NCBI RefSeq assembly: GCF_028372415.1
Contig: NC_092879.1
Span: 62,932,238 to 62,996,237, forward strand
From: Notamacropus eugenii
Taxonomy: Eukaryota; Chordata; Mammalia; Diprotodontia; Macropodidae
Direction of reading: 5' to 3'
Length of the DNA: 64,000 nt
Positions within the stretch are counted from its first letter, which is position 1. Each line of letters begins with the position of its first letter. This document shows positions 10,648 to 23,561 of this stretch, piece after piece. The notes under the pieces were generated by a model that saw only the letters and a program-made list of their open reading frames with translations, searched no databases and was not told the DNA's origin. The translations under genes and the position numbers were made by a program.

Positions 10648-12231
10648 CCTTCTTTACCCCTTCCTCTCTCTTCACTTTCAGAATATTCGCTCTTATCATC
10701 ATTCCCACTCTCTCACTCATCTTTAATTTTTCTTTATCTACTGCTTCCTTTGTGCTTCATACAAACAAGTTCTTTATCTCCCCTCTTTCTCAAATCACCC
10801 TCACTTGATCTGACCAGAGTGGCTAGCTCTTGCTTGCCATCTCTCCTGTCCTTTTTGACTAATCTCATTGAGAAAGTTGCCTACAGCAAGTGCATCAACT
10901 TCCCTTCCTCTCCTTCTCTTCTAAACCCTCTGGAATCTGTCTTCCAACCTCATTATTCAAATGAACCTGCTCTGTCTGAAGTTACCACTCACTGATTTCT
11001 TAATAGCCAAATCTAATGGCCTTATCTCAGTCTGCATCCTTCTTGATCTTTCTGAAGCCTTTAACTCTGTAATCACCATTTCCTCCTGGGTATTCTAGCC
11101 TTTCTAGGTTTTCAAGATTGTGTTCTCTCTTCATTCTCCATTTCATTTCAGTCATTTTTGCTGGATCTCACTCCAGGTAATGCCCACTAACTGCGAATGT
11201 CCCCCAGGCTCTCTCCAGGGTCCTCTTCTCCTCCTATACTATTTCATTGGATTATCATATCAAGTCCCATGGATTCAATTATCATCTCTATACCAATGAT
11301 TCTCAAATCTCTCACACCACCAAATGCCTCTTGGACATCTTGAAATGGATGTCCTCTAGGCAACTCAAACTCTGAAACAGAACTCATCTTTAACCCCAAA
11401 CCCTCCCCTCTTCCCAAATTTCCTATTATTGTCATGGCCCAGTCACCATCCTCTTAAATTTGCTGTCATCCTACATTCTGTAATCAATCTCACCCTACAT
11501 ATCCATGACATGTTTGGGTCATAGAGGGAGGTCTTGCTAATCTGTTACCAGGTTTTGTTTCCAACTTTCCACCATTTCTCTTGGATATGCACTCCCACAG
11601 CCACCATCCTTGTATGGATCTTCATCAATCCTAGCCCTGATTATGGCAATACTTTTCTTTTTGGCTCCCCTGCCTCAAGTCTCTCACAACAATGATGCAT
11701 TATCCATTCAGTTGCCAAAGGGATTTTCCTAAAACACAGGCATGACCATGGAACTTCCCTACTCAAACTCTAATGGTTTGCTATAACCTCTAGGATCAAA
11801 TATAAAGCCCTTTGTTTGGAATTTTTAATCTGCTACAATCTGGATTCCTGTTACCTTTCCATTCTTTTCATTCTTTATTTCCCTTGACATCGTCTACAAT
11901 TCAGCCAGTGAAAAAACATGTTCTCCTCTCCTTATTCTGTGCTCTCCTTTCTCACCTCTGCTTCTAGATTTCCTAGAAGACTTAGCTCAAGTTCCACTTT
12001 TTGCAAGAGGCCTCTTCCAGTCTCCACAAGTGCTACACATGCCTTTCTTTGGAGATTACCTTCCATCTACTCTGTAGATATCAAGTACATACATAGTTAC
12101 GTAGTTATTTACATGTTGCGTTCCCCCAGTCCTCCTTGAGGGCAGAGGTAATGTTTCGGCCTTCCTTTTATCTGAAGCACCAACCACAGTGGCAGGTACA
12201 TAGTGTACGCTTAAATAGTTATTGACTGACT
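10395..12231 (+). mobile_element. L2 LINE, long degenerate 3' portion
   Basis: The order of motifs follows the L2 ORF2 C-terminus and 3' end: 'tgatctttctgaagccttta', 'tgtcccccaggctctctcca', 'cccatggattcaattatcat', 'cctctaggatcaaatataaa', 'agacttagctcaagttccac', and the L2 terminus 'ccttgagggcagaggtaatg' .. 'ttgactgactgatc'. Reading frames are broken throughout, so it is dead. It is interrupted by the (CT)31 tract at 10581. The 5' limit is uncertain because the start is very diverged. Confidence 0.8.
10581..10642. repeat. (CT)31 microsatellite
   Basis: 62 bases of perfect CT dinucleotide inside the L2 copy, followed by a decaying 'ccctcccttc' pyrimidine stretch. Long polypurine/polypyrimidine mirror tracts like this can adopt triplex (H-DNA) structure. 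Confidence 0.98.
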
Positions 12232-12975
12232 GATCAGAGGATCTGAAAACAATGTTGTTTGCCCCAACACAGTGAAAGGTTATGTTTCAACCAGCCTGTG
12301 TGTGACATGCCTGAGAGTCATTTTGAGTTTCTGAAGTCTGGGTACCTAGAAACATCCAGCAAAAATATGACAGTTCTGTAGTGAGACTGTGGTGAAAAAA
12401 GATGATGGAAAGGAGACCTCTTTGTAATGCTTGACTAGGTTTAAAAAAAAAGAAGAAGAGAGAAAAAAAAGAAAAACTTCCAAATCATGAGAAGCAGTGT
12501 ATCCTTTATCACGGGACTCATATTTCTCTTTCTGTGCTCTTTCCCCTCCTCACAGTGGGGAGCTCAGAGTCCTACTGTTCTCTAAACTCCAACTCCCATG
12601 TCCAAATAGGAAAGAATGTAATAGTGGTCACTTTATACTTGGTAGGAATTCATCTAAGCCAATATGGTATCCCAATGAGGATTTATTATTTTAATTCTTT
12701 ATTCTCTGACTAGAAAATGAGAAGCTTGTTCTTTTATTAAATTAATTTCAGGCATCATCTCTACTGCAAATGCTAACCTCGACATATCCTTCAGGGGTTT
12801 TGGGGGATATGGATAATCTGAGCTCTCTTCCCCGCAAATGGCTCCTTGATCCCCAATGCTAGAAGTGATCCCTTGTTCTATGAAACTTTCATGCCACTAC
12901 AGTTGATTTCTATGACACAAGGAATCACATTCTAACATGTTTAATTGTGGACATGCAGTTCCCCTACTAGTTTCA
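12232..12975. other. Unassigned sequence
   Basis: Nothing recognised apart from an A/G-rich run near 12443-12478. Confidence 0.45.
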
Positions 12976-12977
12976 AA

Positions 12978-13215
12978 AGCAGGGTAGAGCAATGGTAAGA
13001 CCATAGGACTGAGAGTTTGGAGAGTCCTAGGTTTGAGCCTTGGTTCCAACACTCACTATGTGTATGATTCTTGGCAAGTCACTTCATTCCATTAAGTCTT
13101 GGTTTTCTCATTTGTAACATGAGAATAATATTGTCCTTACCTTTCTCATTGGGTCATCATGAAGAAAGTGTTTTGTACAACTTAATGTGTTTTGAAACAT
13201 GAGCTGTTATGAATT
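12978..13215 (+). repeat. MIR/CORE-SINE with long 3' tail
   Basis: 'gcagggtagagcaatggtaa' head, 'gtcctaggtttgagccttgg' B-box region, 'ggcaagtcacttcattcc' and 'gttttctcatttgtaacatg' core, tail ending 'gagctgttatgaa'. Confidence 0.8.
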
Positions 13216-13267
13216 TTGAGTTTCTTCAGGGCAGAGGGCTTTTCATTTCATCCTTTGGAATCTCTGG

Positions 13268-13475
13268 TGTTCAGCAGCAGGAAAAAAGTGCTGCATTTGG
13301 AGTCAAAAGACATGGGTTCAAAACTGAGCTCCGCTACTTACTACTTGCATGACCCCAGGCAAGTCATTTAATTTCTTTAAGTCTCAGTTTCATCATCTGT
13401 AAAATGGCCCCTCACTGGATTGGGTGATCCTCAAGTTCCCTTCCAACTCAGAATCTCTATAAGTTCTGATCTTAT
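13268..13475 (+). repeat. MIR/CORE-SINE
   Basis: 'gcatttggagtcaaaagaca', 'tgggttcaaaactgagctcc', 'ggcaagtcatttaatttc', 'catcatctgtaaaatggcc' and 'cttccaactcagaatctct' occur in sense order: a well preserved copy. Confidence 0.85.
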
Positions 13476-14001
13476 TACCTGCAGTCTCTAATTCTTTCAT
13501 TTACTTTCATCAGTTACTTCATCTTCACTTTTAAAAGAAGTGTATTTCAGTACAGTGCTATGAATTGAATTGAGGAGAATAAGTTGAGGACTGGTCAAGC
13601 TAGGCTATGACTGTTGGAAGCATGTTTCTAAGATAGCAAAGGGTGCCTCATCTTCTCTGGAAGGCAATGGGTGCCCCATCTTTACTACAGTCTTCTAGGA
13701 ACTGAAGAGCACCTTGCCCTAGCACAGGCCCCCTCCCCTGATTTGTCTACCTGAGCAAAGTCAACATGAACTTTCCCTCTCTCTCTCCAAGCATTCCAGA
13801 TATCTCTTTTTTGGTATTATCTAGTGTAGTTGCTATGATTTTAGGTGGTACTGAAGGACATTTTTGAAAATCCCTACTTCCCAACTTTGGTGATATACTT
13901 GAATTCATCCCTATGGCCCCTTATGGCCCCTGTACCTCCAATAACAAAGTTTCTGGCAATCAGGTAGGTGGTTGGAATGAAACTTCTTACCACCCTGATA
14001 G
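13476..14001. other. Unassigned sequence
   Basis: No recognised repeat. A small internal near-duplication is visible ('gggtgcctcatctt' near 13641 and 'gggtgccccatctt' near 13669). Confidence 0.4.
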
Positions 14002-14002
14002 C

Positions 14003-14084
14003 AACACACACACACACACAATACACATAGACACACAGACATACATATAGACACACACACAGACACACAAAGACACACACAGCA
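14003..14084. repeat. Imperfect (CA)n microsatellite
   Basis: CA dinucleotides interrupted by 'atacacatag', 'acatacatatag' and 'acagac'. Its complement yields the low-complexity Cys/Val ORFs in this stretch, which are not genes. Confidence 0.9.
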
Positions 14085-14245
14085 GGAGCTTGTTAACAAT
14101 CTGTTGTGGTTTTTGTTTTTTTTTTTTTAAGAGCACTAGAGGAAAGTCTTGATTAACTATGAACTGGAGCTGAGGAAGCAGAAACTTCCCAGTAATTGGT
14201 CATTACACTAGTCAAGGTGGTATTAATTACAAGTCTGTCTAATTA

Positions 14246-14258
14246 TAAAGAATAGTTA
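14246..14258. repeat. 5' target-site duplication of the HAL1 element
   Basis: 'taaagaatagtta' here matches 'taaagaatagtca' at 17765-17777 with one mismatch, flanking the HAL1 insertion exactly. Confidence 0.8.
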
Positions 14259-15511
14259 GGGGGGTCAGAGCCAAGATGAAAGAGTAGAAAGATGGTCTGG
14301 TAGAACCTCCCCCCATAGCCAATAAAATACCTGTAAAAAATGACTCTAAACAAATTCTAGAGCAGCAGAAGTCACAAAATGACAGAGTGAAAGAGATTTA
14401 CAGCCCAAGACAGCCTAGAAGGCTGACAGGAAAGGTCTATCACACCAGCCATGGAGTGAAGCTAAGCCTGTGGCATGGCAGGGACAGGACAGATCAGGCC
14501 TTGGGGGAAGAATGCCCGGCAACAGCTGTGGTTCCCAGATTCCTCAGCCAACAAGCACCAAAGACAGCTTCAAAGGTCAGTGAAAGAGCTCTTTCATCTA
14601 GGTGAGAAGGGAACACAGTCTGGCCCCACTGGCAGCAGCAACTGCAGCAGAAGTATCCATTTTTGGAGCCCTCAGCTTAAAGACTCTGGAGAAATAGAGC
14701 CATTGATCTGGATCTCAGCCTTGAGTGGCAGCCCTGGGGTGAGGAAGAAGAGTGCTGACTTGGTAGAGCTGGTGGAGGCTCTGGAGAGGGAACCCTACTG
14801 ACAGATCCTGGGCAGAACAAAGTGATTGTGGTTGCTCCCAGACCAGAGCACAGGCCAGGAAAGGAGTAACTCCTCTCCCTTGATTGTGTCACCTTGGAGG
14901 AACTGAAAACTTACAGGTCCCCAGAGTATACCCTCTGCTTGACAAAGGACTCAAAAGTTAAGTAACTGGCTTGGAAAATGCCCAAAAAAGGAAAAAAAAA
15001 AACCCAAGACCATAGAAGGCTACTTTCTTGGTGAACAGGTATTTTCTTCCATCCTTTCTGATGAGGAAGAACAATGCATACCACCAGAGGAAGACCTAAA
15101 AGTCAAGGGTTCTGCATCCAAAACCTCCAAAATAAATATGCAATTGTTTCAGGCCATGGAAGAGCTCAAAAAGGATTTTGAAAACCAAGTAAGAGAGGTA
15201 GAGGAAAAATCGGGAAGAGAAATAAGAGTGATACAACAAAATCATGAAAAGCAAGTCAACAACCAGCTAAAGGAGACCCAAAAAAGTTGAAGAAAATAAA
15301 ACCTTTAGAAATAAGGTAATTCAATTGGCAAAAGAGGTCCAAAAAAGCCAATGAGGAGAAGAATGTTTTAAAAAGAAGAATTAGCCAAATGAAAAAAGAG
15401 GTTCAAAAGCTCACTGAAGAAAAATAGTTATCTAAAAATTAGAATGGAGCAGATGGAAGCTAATGACTTTATGAGAAACCAAGAAATTACAAAACAAAAC
15501 CAAAAGAATGA

Positions 15512-16185
<674 letters not shown>

Positions 16186-16200
16186 AAAAAAATAGAAGAT
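16186..16200. repeat. Right target-site duplication of the ATP5MC2 retrocopy
   Basis: Exact repeat of 15512-15526. HAL1 sequence resumes directly after it with 'gatatgaaatatctcattgg'. Confidence 0.9.
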
Positions 16201-17799
16201 GATATGAAATATCTCATTGGAAAAACAGCTGACCTGGAAAACAGATCCAGGAGAGACAATTTAAAAATCATGTGAATACCTGAAAGCCATGATCAAAAAC
16301 AAGCCTAGACATCATCTTTCATAAAAATATCAAGGAAAACTGCCCTGATATTTTAGAACCAGAGGGCAAAATAAATATTGAAAGAATCCACCAATCACTT
16401 CCCGAAAGAGATCTGAAAAGAGAAACTCCTAGGAATATTGCAGCCAAATTCCAGAGTTCCCAGGTCAAGGAGAAAATACTGCAAGCAGCTAGAAAGAAAC
16501 AATTTGAGTACTGTGGAAATACAATCAAGATAACACAAGATCTAGCAGCTTCTACGTTAAGGGATCAAAGGGCGTGGAATATGATATTCCAGAAGTCAAA
16601 GGATTAAAACCAAGAATCACCTATGCAGCAAAACTGAGTATAATACTTCAGGGGAAAAGATGGTCATTCAATGAAATAGAGAACTTTCAAGCATTCTTGA
16701 TGAAAAGACCAGAGCTGAATAGAAAATTTGACTTTCAAATGCAAGAATCAAGAGAAGCATGAAAAAGTTAACAGGAAAGAGAAATCATAATGGACTTATT
16801 AAAGTTGAACTGTTTACATTCCTACATGGAAAGAGAATATTTGCAACTCTTGAGACTTTTCTCAGTATATGGGTAGTTGGAGGGATTATACACATATATC
16901 TATAGACAGAGAGCACAGGATGAGTTGAATGGGAAGGGATGATATCTAAAAAAATAAAATTAAGGGGTAAGGGAGGAATATATTTGGAGGAGAAAGGGAG
17001 AAATGGAATGGGGCAAATTTTCTCTCATAAAAGAGGCAAGAAAAAGCTTTTACAATGGAAGGGAAAAAGGGGAGGTGAGAGGGAAAAAGTGAAGCTTACA
17101 CTCATCACATTTGGCACACTCAATTTGGTATGAAAATCTATCTTACACTACAGGAAAGTAGGGGAAAAGAGGATAAGTGGAGTGGTAGGATGACAGAAGA
17201 AAGGACAAATGAGAGGAGGGAGTAATTAGAAGTGAACACTTTTGGGAGGGACAAGGACAAAAGAGAGAATAGAATAAATTGGGGGCAGGATAGGATGGAG
17301 GAAAATATAATTAGCATTACACAACATGGCTATTATGGAAGTCTTTTGCAAAACTACATATATATAGCCTATATTGAATTACTTGCCTTCCCAATGGGGA
17401 TGGTTGGGGAAGGAGGAAGGAAGAGAAGTTGGAACTAAAAGTTTTAGGAACAACTGTTGAGTATTGTTCTGGCATACAACTGGGAAATAAGAAATATAGG
17501 TAATAGGGTACAGAAATTTATCTTGCCCTACAGGACAAAATAGAAGATGGGGATAAGGGAAAGGAGGGATGTTAGAAAGGAGGGCAGATTGGTGGTAGGA
17601 GTAATTAGAATGCTCAGTGTTTTGGGGGGGAGAGGGGAGAGATGGGTAAAAAATTTGGAAATCAAAATTTTGTGGAAATGAACGTTGAAAACAAAATAAA
17701 TAAATATATATTTTTTAAAAAATGAATGTTGAAACCTAAAAATAAATAAATAAACAGAAAAAAGTAAAGAATAGTCAAATTCTATTTGAGGGAAAAGGT

Positions 17800-18010
17800 G
17801 CGGGTGCATGGCATAGTGGTGAGAGGGCTGGTCTGGGAGACAGAAGGACCTGGGACTAAATCCTATATCTAACACAAGATGCTCACTCCTTGAGCAATGC
17901 ACTTAATCTTGCTCTTCTCCTAAATTCTCTAAAATATACATGCTGTAAGAATTACCAACTGTATCTTTGGAGGGATTTTCCACACTAGGAAATCCCCATG
18001 CTGATATGAT
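17800..18010 (+). repeat. tRNA-derived SINE, subtype with 'ttaccaactgtatctttgg' tail
   Basis: 'gcatggcatagtggtgagag' head, 'agacagaaggacctgggact' and then 'gtaagaattaccaactgtat' .. 'ggaaatccccatgctgatat', the tail type also seen at 26618 and 30070. Confidence 0.7.
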
Positions 18011-18715
18011 GAGTAATAACAACAATGATCACATCTTGGGATTAGAAATTTTTCAAAAGTTATATTTTACTGAGATCTAGTTAGGATCTTGGCTGTCTAA
18101 GAAAAATTACCCATTACTCAGGAGAAGCATGTTATGAGAATGGGTTAAATCATGTACAGCTTCATCAGAAATGTCAAAGGGGTTTGGATGAATTCCTTAC
18201 AGATTTCAGCTCCTTTCAATTTCTTCTGGTCTGGAGACACAGTTGGATATCATGGGAAAGGTTACAGAAACCCAGCAGTTTTATATATCTATTTCCTGAT
18301 AAGGACTTGACTAGTGCCTCAATCTTTATAAAAAGAGAGAAAACTCATAGGGTCAAAATCCAATGAAGTCAAAACCAAGTGGGTTTTCCCATATAGCTGA
18401 AATAAGATTTTCAAACTCTTCTGCTGAGGAAAAAGCAATTGTCTCAGGTACAAAAAAAAAAAAGCCTCAGCTCTCTTAATATGCTTTTTTCAAGGATATG
18501 CAATTTTGTTGGTGTAGATACTTTCTCCACTAATGCAGATTACAGCAACTGTACTACTTGGTCTTTCAGAGTTACTGTAGCTAAAAAATTCAATTACCTG
18601 TGGCCAACTTGATGCTTAAGAAATCTGGCTTAGCTAAGCCAGATGGACATATAGTTTGCCACTGGGTCCATATCTCAAGCCTTTTCATGTTGGTAGGACA
18701 GATCTGCCATATCTT
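18011..18715. other. Unassigned sequence
   Basis: No recognised family. It contains an A12 run near 18451. Confidence 0.45.
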
Positions 18716-18717
18716 GA

Positions 18718-18852
18718 ACTCATTTGATCCTCACAACAATCCTGTACATTGAGTGCTATTATAATACAGTTAGTCAGTGTGCTGGGCAGGATTTGAACTC
18801 AGATCTCCCTGATTCTTCTAGGTCTACCATTCTCAATCCACTATGGCACCAA
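18718..18852 (-). repeat. MIR/CORE-SINE
   Basis: 'catttgatcctcacaacaat', 'caggatttgaactcagatct' and 'ccactatggcacc' in antisense order. The middle is eroded. Confidence 0.7.
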
Positions 18853-19280
18853 ATTATCTGCAAATCTAAGGTCTATATAAAAAATTTCACCCATAAGAGG
18901 ATATAATCTTCACATTTGGTCTTATTAGTACTATATTCAAATTAAGTTAAGATATAGTTAGAGTCACATGATAATTGCCTAGCAATATTCTCTATACACC
19001 AATTTTATTTTTGTTTATCTATGTACTTGAAAGCCACCACCAATCTGGTTTGTTAAAAGCTTATTTTGAAGATGTCTACCATTCCTCAAACAACATCTCT
19101 ATTTTGTGTTCAATAATATGCCTAGTCATCAATATTTTTTGTGATTACTTTGAGAGGGAATTTAGTGCACTAGGGAATTAATTTATCCAAGTGACTGAAA
19201 TGTCATATTTCCCAAAGAGCTAAATATACAGAGGGCAGGTATACTCCAGGTAAGGCACAAAAGCCCTTGGAATGCTATGA
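18853..19280. other. Unassigned AT-rich sequence
   Basis: No repeat or coding signal seen. The next element inserted at 19292/19293. Confidence 0.4.
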
Positions 19281-19292
19281 GAGATGCTTTTA
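19281..19292. repeat. Left target-site duplication of the reverse HAL1-chimera
   Basis: 'gagatgctttta' here matches 'gtgatgctttta' at 22002-22013 with one mismatch. It is followed by a T-run, the complement of a poly(A) tail. Confidence 0.65.
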
Positions 19293-22001
19293 TTTTTTTT
19301 CATTTTTTAAAATATTTTTATTTCTTGAAAGTTTAGATAAAAGAATTTTTTGATTGTGTTTAAAGAAGAAATACATTTCATTACTGCTGCATGCATTTAA
19401 AACTCCGTTGCTGTAAAAATCTAATTTTGATTGTTTTTTAAAAATATGCTAATTCCATTTTTCCTTTACAGTTTGAGTTTAAAGCTGAAGGTAGCCTGAC
19501 ACTGAAGACAACTGATGATAATTATCGGATATGGAATTTTCTTTTTAATTTCAATTTTGTATTTGCTGGATTTTTTAAACAAAAATGACTGTGTTTACTT
19601 AAAACCATTATAAGAAAAAAACTTTCATCACTTTATAAATAATCTGAAATTTTTACCTAAACCTTATTTCCCAACTGCATTATATAATTTAAGCATTTCC
19701 ATTATTTACTAAAGAAGAAAAAGTTTATTTGAGGATAAGCTACATACAAATCAGCAATTATTGCTGCATAATGGAGTCACAGTGACCAGGAGTCTAATTT
19801 AGTACATCCTCCATCCTTGGTTCCTCCACCCAGACACTTAAATCTGATCCATTCTTCTGTCCAGGTCCTTCTTTACTGTCTGAAATTTATTTTCTTTTTG
19901 GCCCCACATGGTTACTGGCTCCAGTTTAAGACAGAACCTGTTCGTTGTAAATTCTCCTGGACACAAAGAAATGACCCTTTCTCTCAAGCTTTCCAGTTTT
20001 CCTATAGTGGCACAGGTAGCATGGTTTTCCAGGGATTCTGAGGCCTAGATTTTGACTGCTCCTGAGTATCTATGGATATTTCCATTGCTTTCTGATTTCT
20101 TGCTTCCCACTTCTAATTTTTTCACTTTTACTGATACTTTCCTTGGTTTACTGTGATCACTTCTTTTCTCCTTCTTTTCTATCATCCCCATATTTCCTGT
20201 TATGGTAGACATTGGATACTCTCTAGTAAAATATTGCCTTCCTTCTCCATTTTCTTCCCCTGAAGTATTATACTCAGTTTGGCTGGGTAGGTGATTCTTG
20301 ATTTTAATCCTCTCTCCTTTGACCTTTGGAGTATCGTATTCCAAGCCCTCTGATCCCTTAGTGTAGAAGCTGCTAAATCCTGTATTATCATGATTATATT
20401 TCCACAATACTTGAATTGTTTCTTTCTGGCTGCTTGTAATATTTTCTCCTTGACCTGGGAACTGTGGAATTTGGCTACAATATTCCTAGGATTTTTCCTT
20501 TTGGGATCTCTTTCAGGAGGTAAGTAGTGAATTCTGTCCATTTCTATTTTTACCCTCTGGTTCTAGAATATCAAGGCAGGTTTCCTTGATAATTTCTTGG
20601 AAGATGATGTTTAGGCTCTTTTTTTATCATAGTTTTCAGGTAGACCAATAATTTTTAAATTATCTCTCCTGTATCTATTTTCCAGGTCAGTTGTTTTTCC
20701 AATGAGATATTTCACATTGTCTTCTATTTTTTCATTCTTTTGGTTCTGTTTTATAATTCTTGATTTCTCATAAAGTCATTAGCTTCCATATGCTCCATTC
20801 CAATTTTTAAAGAACTATTTTCTTCAGTGAGTTTTTGAACCTCCTTTTCCATTTAGTCCATTCTGCTTTTTAAGGCATTCTTCTCCCCATTGGCTTTTTG
20901 GATCTCTTTTGCCATTTGGCTTAATCTATTTATAAAGGTATTTTCTTCAGCATTTTTGGGGTCTCCTTTAGCAAGGTGTTGACTTGCTTTTCATGATTTT
21001 CTTGCATCTTCCCAATATTTCCTCCACCCTTCTTACTTGATATTCAAAATCCTTTTTGAGCTCTTCCATGGCCTGAGACCATTGCATATTTTTTGGAGGC
21101 TTTGAATGTAGGAATCTTGACCTTGCTGTCTTCCTTTAGTTGTATGCTTTGATCTTCTTCTGATTGTATGCTTTGATCTTCCTCATCTGAAAGGACAGAA
21201 GAAAATACCTTTTCACCAAGAAAGTAACCTTCTATGTAGTCTTATTTTTTCCCCTTTTTGGGCATTTCCCCAGCCAATTATTTGACTTCTGAGTCCTTTG
21301 ACAAGTGGAGAGTATACCACCCTAGGCTTCAGAGGTTTTGTGCAGCTGTTCTCCGAGATATCTCTAGGGACCTGTAAGTTCTCAGTTCCTCCAAAGTGGC
21401 ATAGTCAAGGGAGAGGTGTTTACTCTTCTCCTGGCCTGCACTCTTGTCTTTGAGCAACCCAAAGCAATCTTTTCTGCCTTGGAACTGCAAGAAGAATTCC
21501 CTCTGTACCACCAGCTCTGCCATACCAGCACTCCTCCTCACCCCACGACCACCACTCGAGACTGAGACCCAGATCAGCAGCTCAAATCCCCCAGGGTCTG
21601 TAGGCCAAGAGCTCCAGTAGCTGCATCTGCCCTGGGGCTGGGGCCAGACCATGCTCCCCTCTCACCCAAGTGAAAGAACTTTCTCACTGACCTTTGAAGC
21701 TATCTGGAGTTTGTGGGTTGAGAAATCTGGAAACCACAGCAGATTGCTGTGATTCAGTGCCATGAAGCCTGCTCCAGTCCTGTCTATACTGGCATGGCCC
21801 ACATTACATTCTGCTCTGCTCTGAACCAGGTGCAATAGACCCTTCCTATCAGTTTTCCAGGCTGTGTTGGGCTGGAAGTCTGATTCACTTTGTCATTTTG
21901 TGGCTTCTGCTGCTCTAGAATTTAGGGTCATTTTTTACAGGTATTTTAAGGGGAGACTCAAGAAGGTTCATGCTTCTATTCTACCATCTTGGCTCTGATG
22001 A
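19293..22001 (-). mobile_element. HAL1-derived chimeric retroelement (HAL1 5' part, foreign 3' part)
   Basis: Read on the minus strand it begins at 22001 with a HAL1 5' UTR ('catcagagccaagatgg') and runs through ORF1 (coiled coil about 20820-21100, RRM, then KEKILQAARKKQF at about 20420-20450). It stays alignable with the HAL1 at 14259-17764 down to about 20254 ('cttcaggggaa' in element orientation). Beyond that the two part completely: the rest (20253 to 19293, about 960 bp) shows no HAL1 ORF1 end or purine-rich 3' region, yet the element still ends in a T-run with a near-matching 12-bp TSD at each end. The simplest reading is a chimeric transcript or template switch integrated as one piece. 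A later deletion or recombination is the alternative. The minus ORF continues in frame across the junction for about 70 codons. Confidence 0.7.
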
Positions 22002-22025
22002 GTGATGCTTTTAAGAAAGTTTTAA

Positions 22026-22190
22026 GAAGGGGCAGCTAGGTGGCACTGTGAATAGAGCACCAGCCTGTAAGTTAGGAGGACCTGAGTTCAAATCCAGCCT
22101 CAGACACTTGGCACTCACTAGCTGTGTGACCTTGGGAAAATCACTTAACCTCAATTGCCTTGCCTTCCCCTCTTCAAAAATAAAAAATGT
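22026..22190 (+). repeat. WSINE/MAR1-type tRNA SINE, well preserved
   Basis: 'ggggcagctaggtggcact' start, 'gacctgagttcaaatccagc' B box, 'tagctgtgtgaccttgggaa', 'cacttaacctcaattgcctt', then an A-rich tail. Possible short TSD around 'taagaag'. This SINE type is typical of marsupials. Confidence 0.9.
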
Positions 22191-22202
22191 AAGAAGTACA
22201 AT

Positions 22203-22385
22203 AAAGTGGTAGAAAGAGCATTGTTTGGGGAATGATTTCAAGTTCTAATTCTGCACATATCTATCTGTAGGACCTTGAACAAGTTGCTCCATGTTTCTGG
22301 GCCTCAACTTTGTCAATTGTAATATGATGAAGTTGAACTAGACTGTTTTTTCCCTCTAATGTCCCTTCCACCACTATAACCTATA
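22203..22385 (+). repeat. MIR/CORE-SINE
   Basis: 'aagtggtagaaagagcattg' head, 'ggcctcaactttgtcaattg' core and 'gaagttgaactagactg' .. 'gtcccttccaccactataac' 3' end in sense order. Confidence 0.8.
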
Positions 22386-22387
22386 CA

Positions 22388-22530
22388 AATCAAGAACTTA
22401 GTTCTTTCACTAACTGTGTGACCCTTGGCATTTTCCCTTACTATGCCTCAGTTTCCTTATCTGTAAAATAATAATAATAGACGAGATGATTCTTAAGTCC
22501 CTTCTACCTCTGAAAAGCTATGTTGAATTA
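22388..22530 (+). repeat. MIR/CORE-SINE, 5' truncated
   Basis: 'ctaactgtgtgacccttggc', 'cctcagtttccttatctgta' and 'agtcccttctacctctgaaa' follow directly on the previous SINE. Confidence 0.8.
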
Positions 22531-23560
22531 AGTTTTTCATGCCTTGGGTTTATTCACTAAATAAATATATTCTCATTCTGCACTAAATAAAACAATGGAT
22601 TTAATAATAAATAAAAAATGGATGCACTTCCCCAAATTATTCCATTCTTAGTCATTCCCTATATTACTGTTAAGCAAATCTGGTAAACTAAGGTGGAGAC
22701 TAGAACTTCACATGACATACTAATACCAGTGGTTTTATCAAGTGCCTGAAATATTGCCTTTTCTTTGAAGTTTCCTGGATCCCTTTTAGTAAATTAATAT
22801 TTTTATGAGCTTATGTGCATCAAAATTTCTGCCTGAATTTTTCTTTTTCCTATGAACTGTTTAAACATGTAAAGTAACACATTCTCTGGATGGTAAAAGA
22901 AGTACATCTGTGGGGGCTCATGAGCTACAATAGTTTTGCAGAGCTAATGACCCAATATCAATGTGCCATGAATCTGTGGTAGCATATGGGGGATTCATGT
23001 TTGAGGGATAACAACGCTACATATGGATTCACCTTGTACAATATCCTATCTTTCTCCTTGTTTTTGGCCAGGACCCAGATTATCTTTGACCTCATTTCCT
23101 TCCCGTCTCTCACCTTCAGTGCTTTCTTTCATTCCTGAGTTATTTTTATCCATTTCTCTTAGCATAACAGGACACAGAACACACTGAATAATAGTTCATC
23201 CTCTGAGGTTGACCCTCTCTACCTTCTCCAACCTACTAGGTATATCTGTGTTCATCACAGCAATCATTACCCCTGTAATGGTTTGCCTCATCCAAAGAGC
23301 AAGAGAAATGCCCAGGGTTATTTTGGCGTAGGACAAAAGGTGTGAAAATGGAAATTTAGACAATTAATAACCAATTTTATGACAACAGAATCATCAGACT
23401 ATTATTTCCTACCTTTAAAATACTGCTGTCATTTATATGAAGGAGCTGCATCCATTTAGTATTCTTAATCCTTTTTTAAAAGATAGTAATACTTTCTGCA
23501 TGTTGAACTCTTCCTTTCTTTTAGAGAAAAGGAGGGGGGCAATTAATGAAATAATTTGAC
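22531..23560. other. Unassigned sequence
   Basis: About 1 kb, mostly AT-rich. The segment 22911-23010 shares 'gtgggggctcatgagcta' and looser downstream similarity with 26417-26475, hinting at an unrecognised repeat. No coding signal. Confidence 0.4.
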
Positions 23561-23561
23561 C

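Noticed and set aside
10567..10995. 142-codon Ser/Leu-rich ORF
   Set aside because: Produced by the (CT)31 microsatellite and L2 sequence; the same tract gives a Glu/Arg ORF on the other strand.
13874..14099. Cys/Val-rich minus ORFs
   Set aside because: Translation of a (CA)n microsatellite. The GT tract at 58112 gives the same artefact.
19441..19550. Pyrimidine-rich 'tttttcctttacag' followed by a short open stretch, as a splice acceptor and exon
   Set aside because: It lies inside the retroelement at 19293-22001 in a very AT-rich stretch, the open frame is about 20 codons, and no donor or homology was seen.
19960..20040. Cys-x2-Cys stretch on the minus strand that recalls a retroviral zinc knuckle (CCHC)
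   Set aside because: The His and last Cys are not in the right places and the frame closes quickly. Two cysteines are not enough to call a gag remnant.
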